A DNA stretch of 64,000 nucleotides from Noviherbaspirillum saxi (GTDB lineage: Bacteria; Pseudomonadota; Gammaproteobacteria; Burkholderiales; Burkholderiaceae_D), in assembly GCF_003591035.1 (NCBI RefSeq), contig NZ_QYUO01000003.1, positions 1,054,001 through 1,118,000 on the forward strand, in the 5' to 3' direction. Of the stretch, positions 55,508-64,000 are shown piece by piece. A program made the translations under genes and the position numbers. The notes below the pieces were generated by a model, which did no database searches, was not told where the DNA came from, and saw only the letters and a list, made by a program, of their open reading frames with translations. Position 1 is the stretch's first letter; each line of letters opens with the position of its first letter.

Positions 55508-56293
55508 ATGGATCTCGCAATCAAGGGAAAGACCGCGCTGGTATTCGGCGCGGGCGGTGGACTCGGCGGCGCGATCGCGCAGGCGCTGGCGGCTGAGGGC
55601 GCCAATATCGTGCTGGCAGACATCAGCGTCGAAGCGCTTTCCGTAACTGCGAATAACCTCAAAAGCACCGGGGCGCAAGCCATGTCGCTGACATGGGATA
55701 TTGCCGACCTGTCCGTGATCGATACCCATATCGGGGCGATCGAGCAACGCTTCGGTGGCGTCGATATCCTGGTCAACAATACCGGCGGGCCGCCGCCTAC
55801 GCCGGCCGCGGGGCAAGCGCCAGAGATGTGGTCAAAGCACTTTCAGTCAATGGTGATGTCTGTAATTGCAATCACCGACCGCGTGCTCCCGGGCATGCGC
55901 GCGAAGAAATGGGGCAGGATCATTACCAGCACCTCCTCCGGCGTCGTATCGCCGATTCCCAATCTCGGCATGTCGAATGCACTGCGCATGTCATTGGTCG
56001 GATGGTCGAAAACGCTGGCGCGCGAAGTCGGGGGCGATGGCATCACCGCCAACATCGTGCTGCCAGGCCGTGTCGCCACCGCGCGCATCACCTTCCTGGA
56101 CGAGCAGAAGGCCAAGCGCGAAGGGCGGCCGGTCGAGCAAGTGACTGCCGAGAGCACGGCCTCGATTCCGGTCGGGCGCTATGGCCGTCCTGAAGAATAC
56201 GGTTCCGTCGTGGCCTTCCTCGCCAGCCAACAGGCCGCTTATGTGACTGGATCGGTGGTGCGGGTCGATGGCGGCCTGATCGCCAGCGTCTGA
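55508..56293 (+). CDS. SDR-family oxidoreductase lacking the usual Tyr-Lys pair
   Basis: The 261-residue protein has the NAD(P) binding start (TALVFGAGGGLGGAIAQALAAEG), LVNNTGG in the usual NNAG place and a catalytic Ser region (TSTSSGVVSPIPNLG). Where most SDRs have YxxxK, this one has MSNALR, so the normal proton-relay Tyr and Lys are absent. A sub-branch of SDRs with SNxLR at this place is known and has other chemistry or binding. It starts an operon with the RraA-like and DapA-like genes (gaps under 50 bases). AGGAGGAG precedes the start. Confidence 0.9.
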   Translation: MDLAIKGKTALVFGAGGGLGGAIAQALAAEGANIVLADISVEALSVTANNLKSTGAQAMSLTWDIADLSVIDTHIGAIEQRFGGVDILVNNTGGPPPTPAAGQAPEMWSKHFQSMVMSVIAITDRVLPGMRAKKWGRIITSTSSGVVSPIPNLGMSNALRMSLVGWSKTLAREVGGDGITANIVLPGRVATARITFLDEQKAKREGRPVEQVTAESTASIPVGRYGRPEEYGSVVAFLASQQAAYVTGSVVRVDGGLIASV

Positions 56294-56341
56294 TATTTGA
56301 TAACAGGCACTTCAAAGCCAACCATCCAGAAAGGGAATCCC

Positions 56342-57061
56342 ATGGGTACCGAATCCAAGCCGCTCGATCCCGCGATCCGCGAAGCACTATCAGGCATCTC
56401 AACCGCCACGCTGACCACTGTTCTGCTCAAGAAAGGGCTGAGGAATGTCTGGATGCGCGGCACCGTGCCGATTGCAGCAGGGCAGCCGCGTATCGTCGGA
56501 CGCGCCTTCACCTTGCGCTTCGTTCCAGCCCGCGAAGACCTCGCCACGCCGGAATCCTGGTCGTCGCCGATCTCGACCCGGGCAGCGATCGAAGCCATGC
56601 CCGAAGGCTGCGTTGCCGTCGTGGATGCAATGGGCGTCACCGACGCCGGCATCTTCGGCGACATTCTCTGCGCCCGGATGAAAAAGCGGGGCATCGCGGC
56701 GCTCGTGACTGACGGCGTGGTGCGCGATCTTGCGGGTGTGCTCGGCACCGGTCTGCCGGTCTGGTGCCGTGGCGCCGCGGCACCACCCTCGGTGGCAGGT
56801 CTGACCTTTGCAAACTGGCAGGAGCCAATCGGCTGCGGCGGCGTTGCGGTGTTTCCCAACGATGTCGTGGTGGTCGACCAAGATGGCGCTGTGCTCATCC
56901 CGGCCGCACTGGTTGATGAGGTGGTAGCTCTTTCGGCGGAGCAGGAGCGCCTGGAAGGCTGGATCATGGAACAGGTCGAGCAGGGAGTGCCGTTGCCAGG
57001 ACTGTATCCACCGAATGCGGAAAACAAGGCCCGGTATGAGGCGTTCAAGGCGCAGGAATAG
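56342..57061 (+). CDS. RraA-family protein / 4-hydroxy-4-methyl-2-oxoglutarate aldolase-like
   Basis: The 239-residue protein has the RraA/HMG-aldolase fold with the active-site pattern GDILCARMKKRGIAALVTDGVVRDL, which contains the conserved RD pair and the preceding G. Members with this pattern are aldolases that release pyruvate, or bind RNase E. The context of acid catabolism favours the aldolase role. AAGGGA lies eight bases before the start. It lies between the SDR and the DapA-family gene. Confidence 0.9.
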   Translation: MGTESKPLDPAIREALSGISTATLTTVLLKKGLRNVWMRGTVPIAAGQPRIVGRAFTLRFVPAREDLATPESWSSPISTRAAIEAMPEGCVAVVDAMGVTDAGIFGDILCARMKKRGIAALVTDGVVRDLAGVLGTGLPVWCRGAAAPPSVAGLTFANWQEPIGCGGVAVFPNDVVVVDQDGAVLIPAALVDEVVALSAEQERLEGWIMEQVEQGVPLPGLYPPNAENKARYEAFKAQE

Positions 57062-57109
57062 GGCGTAGAAACAAGGACCTGTAACAAGACCCTGTAACAA
57101 GGAACCGAC

Positions 57110-58045
57110 ATGAATACACTCGACACATCCGCCAAGGGCGTTTACCTGATTGCAGTCACGCCGTTCCGCGAGAACGGCGAACTGGACCTGGAAAGCACCG
57201 ACCGCATGGTTGATTTCTATATCGACAAGGGCGCCACCGGCCTCACCATCCTCGGCATCATGGGCGAGGCGACCAAGTTGACTGCCGATGAATCCCGCAT
57301 CTTCGTGAAGCGGGTGCTGGCGCGCGTGAACAGCCGGGTGCCGGTCATCGTCGGTGCATCGGCGCCCGGCTTTGCGCCGATGCGGGAACTGACGATGAGC
57401 GTGATGGAAATGGGCGCGTCCGGCGTGATGGTGGCGCCGCCCTCGACGGTACGCACCGATGACCAGATCGCCGCCTACTTCGACATGGTCAACGAAACCC
57501 TCGGTCCCGACGTGCCCTGGTGCCTGCAGGATCATCCGGTGTCGACCGGCGTGCAGATGTCGACCGGCGTGATTCTTCGCATCCTCAAAAATTCTCCGAA
57601 CTGCGTGATGCTCAAGCATGAGGATATGCCGGGCCTTGCCAAGCTCGGCGCGATCCGGGCGGCGAGCGAGCGCGGCGACATCAAGCGCATCTCCATACTC
57701 ACCGGTAATGGCGGCGGCCTATTCCTGCCGGAGGAAATGACGCGCGGCGCCGATGGCGCGATGACGGGATTTGCCTATCCGGAAATGATGGTCGGCGTGG
57801 TCAACGCCCATGCTGCCGGCGATATCGAACGGGCCCATGACATCTTCGATGCTTATCTTCCGCTGGCGCGTTATGAGCAGCAACCCAATATCGGCCTCGC
57901 GGTGCGCAAGCACATCATGGCTGAACGCGGTGTGATCGATTCGGCGGCGGTACGCAAGCCCGGACCGAAACTGACGGCGGCCGACATTGCCGATATTGAG
58001 CGCCTGACTCGGCGGCAGGAAAAGCGGCTGCGCGAGATCCAGTAA
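57110..58045 (+). CDS. DapA-family (dihydrodipicolinate synthase-like) aldolase/lyase
   Basis: The 311-residue TIM-barrel protein has the Schiff-base Lys in the usual place (VMLKHEDMPG) and the start pattern of the family (GVYLIAVTPFRENGELDLESTDRMVDFYIDKGATGLTILGIMGEATKL). The conserved Tyr of the usual YNRP segment is replaced by a CLQDHPVSTGV segment, so the substrate and proton relay differ from DapA. It probably acts on a keto acid from the same pathway. It follows the RraA-like gene by 48 bases. Confidence 0.9.
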   Translation: MNTLDTSAKGVYLIAVTPFRENGELDLESTDRMVDFYIDKGATGLTILGIMGEATKLTADESRIFVKRVLARVNSRVPVIVGASAPGFAPMRELTMSVMEMGASGVMVAPPSTVRTDDQIAAYFDMVNETLGPDVPWCLQDHPVSTGVQMSTGVILRILKNSPNCVMLKHEDMPGLAKLGAIRAASERGDIKRISILTGNGGGLFLPEEMTRGADGAMTGFAYPEMMVGVVNAHAAGDIERAHDIFDAYLPLARYEQQPNIGLAVRKHIMAERGVIDSAAVRKPGPKLTAADIADIERLTRRQEKRLREIQ

Positions 58046-58166
58046 AAACGCCGGCAAACCGCGCATGGCGCTTCATCTTCCGTCTGGCGTTGGACGCTAA
58101 ACAGGCAATGGACATGAAGCGTTTTACAGGTATGACGTTTCCCTTAAACATCGACTCCCACTCAAC

Positions 58167-59393
58167 ATGACCGCTGTGACTGCATCCCGGGAATTATCTT
58201 CCACGTCGCATTCCGCGCCGAGTTCAACCGTTGTGCCGCCGAGCTTGCGACCGCTGCGCTGCCTTGACGATTTCGAGCAGGCGGCGCGACTGCGCCTGCC
58301 GCGCCCGGTGTTCGGCTACCTGTCGGAAGCGGCGGAGACAAAGCGGTCGCTGCGCGACAATCGCGAATGCTTCGACGACTTCGGTTTCGTGCCAAGGGTC
58401 ATGATCGATGTGTCCAAGCGCTCGATGGCAACGACCTTGCTCGGACACGAATATGCGGCGCCCTTTGGCATGGCGCCCATGGGAATCAGCGCCCTGTATG
58501 CCTATCGCGGTGACCTTGTTCTCGCGCGCGCTGCGGCAAGGGCCAATATTCCGATGATCATGAGCAGTTCTTCGCTGATCCGGCTGGAAGACGTCGCCAG
58601 CGAAAAGCTGGGCGCGTGGTTTCAGGCTTATCTGCCTGGAGATGCGGAAGACATTACCGCGCTCATCGAGCGGGTCGCCAAGGCCGGATTCACTACTTTG
58701 GTTCTGACCGTCGACACGCCGGTGACCCCAAACGCAGAAAACTTTGCCCGCAACGGCTTTTCCTCTCCCTTGCGTCCCAGCATGCGCCTGGTCTGGGAAG
58801 GCGTCTCCCATCCAAGATGGCTGTTCGGCACTTTTCTCCGGACAATCGCACGCCACGGCGTGCCGCACTTTGAAAATAATTACGCAAAGCGCGGCGCTCC
58901 GATCCTGTCTTCGTCGGTGACGCGGGACTTCGCCGATCGCGGGCATCTGAACTGGGAGCATTTTGCACTGCTTCGGAACCTGTGGACCGGCAAGATCATT
59001 GTCAAGGGCATCCTTCACGAACACGATGCGCGCATCGCCCGCGACATGGGAGCGGACGGCATCATCGTATCGAACCATGGCGGGCGCCAGCTCGACGGCG
59101 CGGTGGCGCCGCTTCGCGTCCTGCCGGAAATCGTAAAGGCTTGCCCGGACATCCCGGTAATGCTGGACGGCGGAATCCGGAGGGGCACCGATGTGCTCAA
59201 GGCGTTGGCCCTGGGGGCGAAATTTGTCTTTGTCGGCAGGCCGTTCGGTTTCGCACTGGCGGTCGGCGGCGCGCAAGGTGTGACCCATGCGCTGAACCTG
59301 TTGGCACAGGAAGTCTCGCGCAACATGGCGATGCTGGGCATCACCAGGCTTGAAGAACTTAATGCAGACATGCATCTGTTTCGGAACCAATAG
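58167..59393 (+). CDS. FMN-dependent alpha-hydroxy-acid dehydrogenase
   Basis: The 408-residue protein belongs to the L-lactate dehydrogenase/glycolate oxidase family, which oxidises L-2-hydroxy acids to keto acids. Signature stretches are PFGMAPMGISALYAYRGDLVLARAAARANIPMIMSSSS, the FMN and substrate motif SNHGGRQLDGAVAPLRVLPEI with the catalytic His and Arg, and DGGIRRGTDVLKALALGAKFVFVGRPF. A His-rich or membrane-binding insert is not evident. It lies about 120 bases after the DapA-family gene and probably belongs to the same transcription unit. Confidence 0.93.
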   Translation: MTAVTASRELSSTSHSAPSSTVVPPSLRPLRCLDDFEQAARLRLPRPVFGYLSEAAETKRSLRDNRECFDDFGFVPRVMIDVSKRSMATTLLGHEYAAPFGMAPMGISALYAYRGDLVLARAAARANIPMIMSSSSLIRLEDVASEKLGAWFQAYLPGDAEDITALIERVAKAGFTTLVLTVDTPVTPNAENFARNGFSSPLRPSMRLVWEGVSHPRWLFGTFLRTIARHGVPHFENNYAKRGAPILSSSVTRDFADRGHLNWEHFALLRNLWTGKIIVKGILHEHDARIARDMGADGIIVSNHGGRQLDGAVAPLRVLPEIVKACPDIPVMLDGGIRRGTDVLKALALGAKFVFVGRPFGFALAVGGAQGVTHALNLLAQEVSRNMAMLGITRLEELNADMHLFRNQ

Positions 59394-59695
59394 GGCAGCT
59401 GTGCGCAAGGCCCATATCCGGATGACGGGATTGAACGTCCTAAGCGTGCCGTATAAGCACAGTAAACCCATCTTTGATTTCGATGAAAAAGCGGCGGAGC
59501 GTTATGCGCTTGATGCGCGGGCGTGAAGGGCAGGGCAGGCTCGATGCTCTGCTGCACTGCGGTACTTTGCGGGCCGGCATATTGATAGAGTAGATGGCAT
59601 TGCATGGTCTGCAACAAACGCCATGCAGTGTAAATGGAGACATCAACGATCGCCCATGCGTCGTTCCCTGATGCACTAAAACAAAAGGAGATGAA
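59394..59695. other. Intergenic region before the TAXI binding-protein gene
   Basis: About 300 bases holding the probable promoter of the transport genes. A short inverted repeat (GCATTGCATGG / CCATGCAGTG) near 59592-59626 is the only pattern seen. Confidence 0.35.
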
Positions 59696-60655
59696 ATGTT
59701 CCGTCAAATCTTACGCGCCTCTTTTGCAGTCGCCGCCTTCTGCCTTGCAGCCGCATCCTCAGCCCAGAATATTTCGGTTGCCACCGGCGGCACCGGCGGT
59801 GTCTATTATCCGATGGGCGGTGGATTGGCTTCGGTCTTGTCGAAGTACGTTCCTGGTATGCAGGCAACTGCGGAAGTTACCGGCGGCTCGGTCGACAATC
59901 TGAAGCTGATCGGCACCGGCAAGCCTTATGTCGGCTTTTCCATGTCGGACGCAGCGCAGGATGCCTTCAAGGGCGAAGACAAGTTCAAGTCCGGCAAGGT
60001 GCCGGTGCGTACGCTGGCAGTGCTGTATCCGAACCGCATGCATCTGGTGACGATCGAGGGCCGCGGCGTCAACAAATTGTCTGACCTCAAGGGCAAGCAT
60101 ATCTCGACCGGATCGCCGGGTAGCGCAACCGAGGTCATGGCCTTCCGCATTCTTGAAGCCGCCGGCCTCGACAAGGATAAGGACGTCAAGCGTGAACGCC
60201 TGTCGGTGGCGGAATCGGTCAATGCAATCAAGGACAACAAGATTGATGCATTCTTCTGGGTCGGCGGCTTGCCGACCGCGGCTGTGACCGACCTCGCCAA
60301 CACGCCCGGCACCAAGATGAAGATGATCGACCATTCCGAAGTGGTCACCGCGATGAACAAGAAATACGGCGATCTTTACATCGAGGACACCATTCCGAAG
60401 ACAGCGTACAAGGGTATGGAAGCCGACAACAAGCAGGCCACGGTGATGAACATTCTGGTCGCCAATGCCAACATGGATGACAAGACCGCATACAACATCG
60501 TCAAGACCATCTTCGAGAAGCGCGACGAGCTGATTGCGGTGCACAAGGAAGCGGAAAACTTCAAGCTCGACAACCAGAAGACGGCCAACTCACCCGTGCC
60601 GTTCCACCCTGGCGCGGTGAAGTATTTCACCGAAAAGGGTCTCAAGTTCAACTAA
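59696..60655 (+). CDS. TAXI-family TRAP transporter solute-binding protein
   Basis: The 319-residue periplasmic protein has a signal peptide (MFRQILRASFAVAAFCLAAASSAQ) and the TAXI start (NISVATGGTGGVYYPMGGGLASVLSKYVPGMQATAEVTGGSVDNLKLIG) typical of the binding proteins of TRAP transporters with fused membrane subunits. Members often bind organic acids. AAGGAGATG precedes the start. The fused membrane protein follows after a small hairpin. Confidence 0.94.
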   Translation: MFRQILRASFAVAAFCLAAASSAQNISVATGGTGGVYYPMGGGLASVLSKYVPGMQATAEVTGGSVDNLKLIGTGKPYVGFSMSDAAQDAFKGEDKFKSGKVPVRTLAVLYPNRMHLVTIEGRGVNKLSDLKGKHISTGSPGSATEVMAFRILEAAGLDKDKDVKRERLSVAESVNAIKDNKIDAFFWVGGLPTAAVTDLANTPGTKMKMIDHSEVVTAMNKKYGDLYIEDTIPKTAYKGMEADNKQATVMNILVANANMDDKTAYNIVKTIFEKRDELIAVHKEAENFKLDNQKTANSPVPFHPGAVKYFTEKGLKFN

Positions 60656-60682
60656 GACCCCATCAAGCAATTCCGGTTTAAA

Positions 60683-60702
60683 GCCCCGCCTGCGTGCGGG
60701 GC
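60683..60702 (+). terminator. Attenuator-like hairpin between binding protein and permease
   Basis: GCCCCGC pairs with GCGGGGC around a six-base loop, 27 bases after the binding-protein stop. There is no long U run, so it may be a partial terminator that makes the binding protein more abundant than the permease. Confidence 0.5.
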
Positions 60703-60803
60703 CGTTCCATTGGTATGGTTGCATCGGAAGCGATATATGCGTTGCAGGCGTAGTGTAGTACCACGCTACGTCATGCCGCATCAAAGAATATGGGGACAAG
60801 GAA

Positions 60804-62840
60804 ATGAGCGCACCAAACGGATCGAGCCCGCAAACAGAGCCGGTCATTAGCGAAGAGGCCCTGCGAAAGGCCGAACAGTACATCGAGGAAGAAGAGGGTG
60901 CGGCAAATCGCATGACCGGGTGGATCGGCGGCTTCCTGGTGCTGGTTGCCGTCGTCATGTCGCTGTTTCATCTATATTCCGCTTATGCCATCGTGCCGAC
61001 CCAGACCCTGAGGCTCGTGCATGTGGCGTTCGTGCTCTTCTTGTCCTTCCTGTTGTTTCCGCTGGCCAGACGCTTTCGCCACAACATCATGTGGTGGGAC
61101 TGGATTGCGGCATTCCTGGCAATTGCAATCGTTGTCTATGCCATCATGGGTGGCGACGATTTCACCGACCGCAACACCACGCCCGAGCCGCTGGATATCT
61201 TCTTCGGTGTGGCGCTGATCCTGCTGGTGCTGGAAGCGATGCGCCGCACCACCGGGTGGATCATGCCGGTTGTTACGGTCTGCTTTCTGCTGTATGCGTT
61301 GTTCGGTGCCTACCTGCCGCAGCCGTGGACGCACAAGGGTTATGAGGTCGGCCGTCTTGTCGGCCAGATGTACATGACGCTGGAAGGCATTTTCGGCGTG
61401 GCGGTCGATGTTTCATCGTCGCTCATCATCCTGTTCACGATTTTCGGTGCGTTCCTGCAATTCTCCAACGCCGGCAAGTTCTATATCGACTTTTCGTTTT
61501 CCGCGATGGGTGGCAAGCCTACCGGTGCCGGGCGTACCGTGGTGCTCGCCTCCTTCCTGCTTGGCGGTCCCTCCGGCTCGGGCGTGGCAACCACCGTTAC
61601 CTTGGGCTCGGTGGCCTGGCCCATGCTGGCCAAAGTGGGATACGAACGCAATGCGGCCGGGGGCTTGCTTGCAGCTGGCGGTCTCGGCGCGATCATTTCG
61701 CCGCCGGTGCTGGGCGCGGCTGCATTCCTGATCGCTGAGTTTCTCAAGATTTCCTATCTCGACGTATTGATGATGGCGGCCATTCCGACCATCCTGTTTT
61801 ATCTCGCGTTGTTCTTGATGGTCGAAATCGATGCGCGCAAATACGGCATGGGCGACACGGCGTTCGAGAAGGTCGACACCGTATGGAACCTCACGAGGCG
61901 GTACTGGTTTCACTTCCTGTCGCTGATTTCCATCGTCGTCTTCATGATGCTCGGTTATTCGCCGGTGCTGTCGGTATTCTGGGCCACCATCGTGACTTTC
62001 CTGGTCAGCTTTCTGCGTTCCGATACCGCGCTGCTCTCCTATGACCTGTTCCGTGGCAAGGGGTCATTGAAGGAACACATTCTCAATTCAAAGCTGGTGA
62101 AGGCGCTGGAAGCCGGTTCGGTCGGCATGCTCAATGTCGCAACCACCTGCGCAGGCGCAGGACTGATTGTTGGGGTCGTCACACTGACGGGCCTGGGATT
62201 GAAATTCAGCTCCATCGTCATCGACTATGCGGGCGGCTCCTTGTTCCTTACCACGCTCTATACCGCCCTGGTCGTGTGGATTGTCGGGCTGGCGGTGCCG
62301 GTGACCGCCAGCTACATCATCTGCGCGGTCATTGCCGCACCGGCGCTGACCAAGCTTGGCGTGCCGGACTTTGCCGCCCACATGTTCATCTTTTATTACG
62401 CGGTGCTGTCGGAAGTTTCACCCCCGACCGCCTTGTCTCCGTTCGCCGCTTCGGCCATTACCGGCGGTGATCCCTACAAGACCACGATGCAGTGCTGGAA
62501 ATACACGGTGCCCGCCTTCCTGCTGCCTTTCATGTTCGTTCTTGATCCGAGCGGCCAGGGGTTGCTGCTGATGGGTTCCACCAAGGCGCTGGCCAGCGCG
62601 AACTGGTGGTCGATCGCCGAGGTGACAATTACCGCGGCCATCGGCATCGCCGCGATTGCAGCCGGCTTCCAGGGATGGATGTTCGTACGTACCACGCTGC
62701 CGGAAAGAATCATGCTGATCATTGCCGGCTTCGCGCTTGTTTATCCGGGCATGATCGCGGACGTGCTCGGTTTCGGCCTGGTGCTGGTGGCGCTTGTCTC
62801 GCAATATGTGCGTGGCCGGCGCGTGGCGCTCAGGGCGTGA
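60804..62840 (+). CDS. TRAP transporter fused membrane protein (4TM/12TM)
   Basis: The 678-residue protein fuses the small and large TRAP membrane subunits. An N-terminal 4-helix part (about residues 35-170) is followed by the 12-helix DctM-like part with GGPSGSGVATTVTLGSVAWPMLAKVGYERNAAGGLLAAGGLGAIISPPVLGAAAFLIAEFLKISYLDVL, the signature of the large subunit. Together with the TAXI binding protein it imports an organic acid. GGACAAGGAA precedes the start. Confidence 0.94.
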   Translation: MSAPNGSSPQTEPVISEEALRKAEQYIEEEEGAANRMTGWIGGFLVLVAVVMSLFHLYSAYAIVPTQTLRLVHVAFVLFLSFLLFPLARRFRHNIMWWDWIAAFLAIAIVVYAIMGGDDFTDRNTTPEPLDIFFGVALILLVLEAMRRTTGWIMPVVTVCFLLYALFGAYLPQPWTHKGYEVGRLVGQMYMTLEGIFGVAVDVSSSLIILFTIFGAFLQFSNAGKFYIDFSFSAMGGKPTGAGRTVVLASFLLGGPSGSGVATTVTLGSVAWPMLAKVGYERNAAGGLLAAGGLGAIISPPVLGAAAFLIAEFLKISYLDVLMMAAIPTILFYLALFLMVEIDARKYGMGDTAFEKVDTVWNLTRRYWFHFLSLISIVVFMMLGYSPVLSVFWATIVTFLVSFLRSDTALLSYDLFRGKGSLKEHILNSKLVKALEAGSVGMLNVATTCAGAGLIVGVVTLTGLGLKFSSIVIDYAGGSLFLTTLYTALVVWIVGLAVPVTASYIICAVIAAPALTKLGVPDFAAHMFIFYYAVLSEVSPPTALSPFAASAITGGDPYKTTMQCWKYTVPAFLLPFMFVLDPSGQGLLLMGSTKALASANWWSIAEVTITAAIGIAAIAAGFQGWMFVRTTLPERIMLIIAGFALVYPGMIADVLGFGLVLVALVSQYVRGRRVALRA

Positions 62841-62906
62841 TCCTTGGTAATACAATCATCAGAGCGAGCTTGATCAGACCTTCTTATCGTTGAACACTGG
62901 ATTCCC

Positions 62907-63851
62907 ATGATGAAACACCGTTTGCTGCAACACGGACGCCTGATGCCGGCGCTTGAATCGCAACTGCAGGCCGATTTCGACATCCATCCGCTCTGGAGTG
63001 AAGCCGATCCGGCCGGCTTTCTTGCTGCGCGTGGAGTCGAGTTTATTGGACTGGTGACCTCTGCACGGATAGGGGCAGATGCCGCGTTCATCACATCGCT
63101 GCCAAACCTGAAAGTTATTTCCAGTTTCGGCGTCGGTTATGAAACGATTGATATTGATGCCGCGCGCCGACAGGGAGTGGCTGTCAGCAATACACCAGAT
63201 GTCCTCAATGACTGCGTTGCCGATCTCGCATTCGGCATGCTGATTGATGTTGCACGCGGTATTTCATTCGGCGACCGCTTTGTACGCCGCGGGGACTGGA
63301 TGCGCAATGTCGCGATTCCGCTTGCCACGCAGGTTTCCGGAAAGCGTCTGGGAATACTCGGACTGGGCCGCATTGGACAGGCGATCGCCCGGCGCTCCTT
63401 TGGTTTTAACATGGACGTTCGCTACCATTCGCGCCGTCCTGTGGCCGACGTGTCGTGGCAGTATGCGGCTTCGGCTGTGGAACTTGCGGAATGGGCCGAT
63501 TTTCTCGTGGTTGCCTGTGCAGGCGGTCCGGCAACACGACACCTCGTATCGGCCGCGTTGCTGGAGGCGCTTGGGCCCCGGGGCTACCTCATCAATATCT
63601 CGCGCGGCAGTGTGGTCGATGAAAAGGCATTGGTCGCAGCTCTGGCCGACAAGCGCATTGCCGGCGCTGCGCTCGATGTATTTGAGAACGAGCCTCAGGT
63701 GTCCGAGGAACTACTGTCGATGGAAAATGTGGTAGTGCTGCCTCATGTCGGCAGCGGCACCCATGAAACACGGACGGCGATGGGCAATCTCGTGTTGTCA
63801 AACCTGAAAAGCTTTTTCGATACCGGCCGTTTGCTCACGCCAGTGATGTAG
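62907..63851 (+). CDS. D-2-hydroxyacid dehydrogenase (NAD(P)-dependent)
   Basis: The 314-residue protein has the 2-hydroxyacid dehydrogenase pattern: GLGRIGQAIARR in the nucleotide site, and the catalytic Arg in NISRGSVVDEKAL, Glu in DVFENEP and His in LPHVGSGTHETR. The sequence around GKRLGILGLGRIGQA fits the glyoxylate/hydroxypyruvate reductase group. It follows the TRAP membrane gene by 66 bases, so it probably belongs to the same transport and catabolism unit. Confidence 0.93.
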   Translation: MMKHRLLQHGRLMPALESQLQADFDIHPLWSEADPAGFLAARGVEFIGLVTSARIGADAAFITSLPNLKVISSFGVGYETIDIDAARRQGVAVSNTPDVLNDCVADLAFGMLIDVARGISFGDRFVRRGDWMRNVAIPLATQVSGKRLGILGLGRIGQAIARRSFGFNMDVRYHSRRPVADVSWQYAASAVELAEWADFLVVACAGGPATRHLVSAALLEALGPRGYLINISRGSVVDEKALVAALADKRIAGAALDVFENEPQVSEELLSMENVVVLPHVGSGTHETRTAMGNLVLSNLKSFFDTGRLLTPVM

Positions 63852-64000
63852 TAGTGTAGTGGCGTTGCGGCAGCGGCCCGCAACCCACGCAGAACCGGCT
63901 GCGAGTAATGAACTTGCAGACGAAGCTGATCAGTGGCGCACCAATCGTTCCGACCTTGTTGGGCGGAACGACACTTCACGTCGGGCAACGCTGGATCGTC
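63852..64000. other. Right edge of the window
   Basis: The last 149 bases hold no recognisable gene. A short hairpin (CGTTCCGAC / GGCGGAACG) near 63946-63970 may be part of a terminator or of a gene outside the window. Confidence 0.3.

Overview
The window looks like a chromosomal segment of a soil or plant-associated member of the Burkholderiales, most likely Oxalobacteraceae. The reasons are moderately high GC, a tripartite-tricarboxylate (Bug/TctC) binding protein, many LysR regulators, an RpfR/RpfF pair of the Burkholderia type, PQQ synthesis and several cyclic-di-GMP proteins. The taxon is inferred from gene content and style; there is no rRNA or tRNA here. No tRNA, rRNA, CRISPR array or intact transposase was recognised.

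Layout. 1-5000: the 3' part of a glucan-branching-type enzyme lacking its N-terminal half, a LysR regulator, a dicarboxylate-type symporter and a lipoprotein hydrolase. 5000-9400: a complete pqqABCDE operon on the minus strand, with an S33 aminopeptidase-like gene divergent from pqqA. 9400-23000: housekeeping and stress genes (1-Cys peroxiredoxin, GYD protein, dodecin, alpha-carbonic anhydrase), a TetR plus metallo-beta-lactamase-fold pair with an in-frame stop, a GGDEF-EAL protein, a chemoreceptor and an SUMF1-like secreted protein. 22900-28050: a LacI regulator, two palindromic operators, and a permease / amidohydrolase / TauE-type exporter operon. 28100-33500: signalling genes, a gene-poor 1.2 kb stretch with two look-alike small-RNA candidates, a MITE, a cold-shock gene and an IS3-family relic.

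33600-37650 is an AT-richer island holding a complete diffusible-signal-factor (DSF) module: the RpfR receptor (PAS-GGDEF-EAL), the RpfF synthase, and a membrane fatty-acid desaturase translationally coupled to rpfF. 38000-40800 holds two secreted-protein genes, a lectin-like protein and a metzincin protease with FG-GAP repeats, each preceded by a near-consensus sigma-54 promoter. 40800-43300 is patchy, with an ankyrin protein, a LysR-thiG recombination scar and chaC. 43800-48700 is an EmrCAB-type efflux operon with a divergent TetR.

48800-63850 is a long acid-catabolism region: two LysR regulators, an IlvD/Edd dehydratase, a Bug binding protein, VOC and FAH-family proteins, an SDR, an RraA-like aldolase, a DapA-family lyase, an FMN 2-hydroxy-acid dehydrogenase, a TAXI-TRAP transporter and a D-2-hydroxyacid dehydrogenase. 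Together these suggest uptake and breakdown of a sugar acid or hydroxy/keto acid to pyruvate-level products. The VOC-FAH pair is bracketed by two near-identical 170 bp MITEs in direct orientation.

Most notable: the DSF module with its extra desaturase, MITE-like elements with TA target duplications, the duplicated small-RNA candidates with an anti-Shine-Dalgarno motif, the sigma-54 secreted pair, the paired LacI operators, and the peptidase gene next to pqqA.
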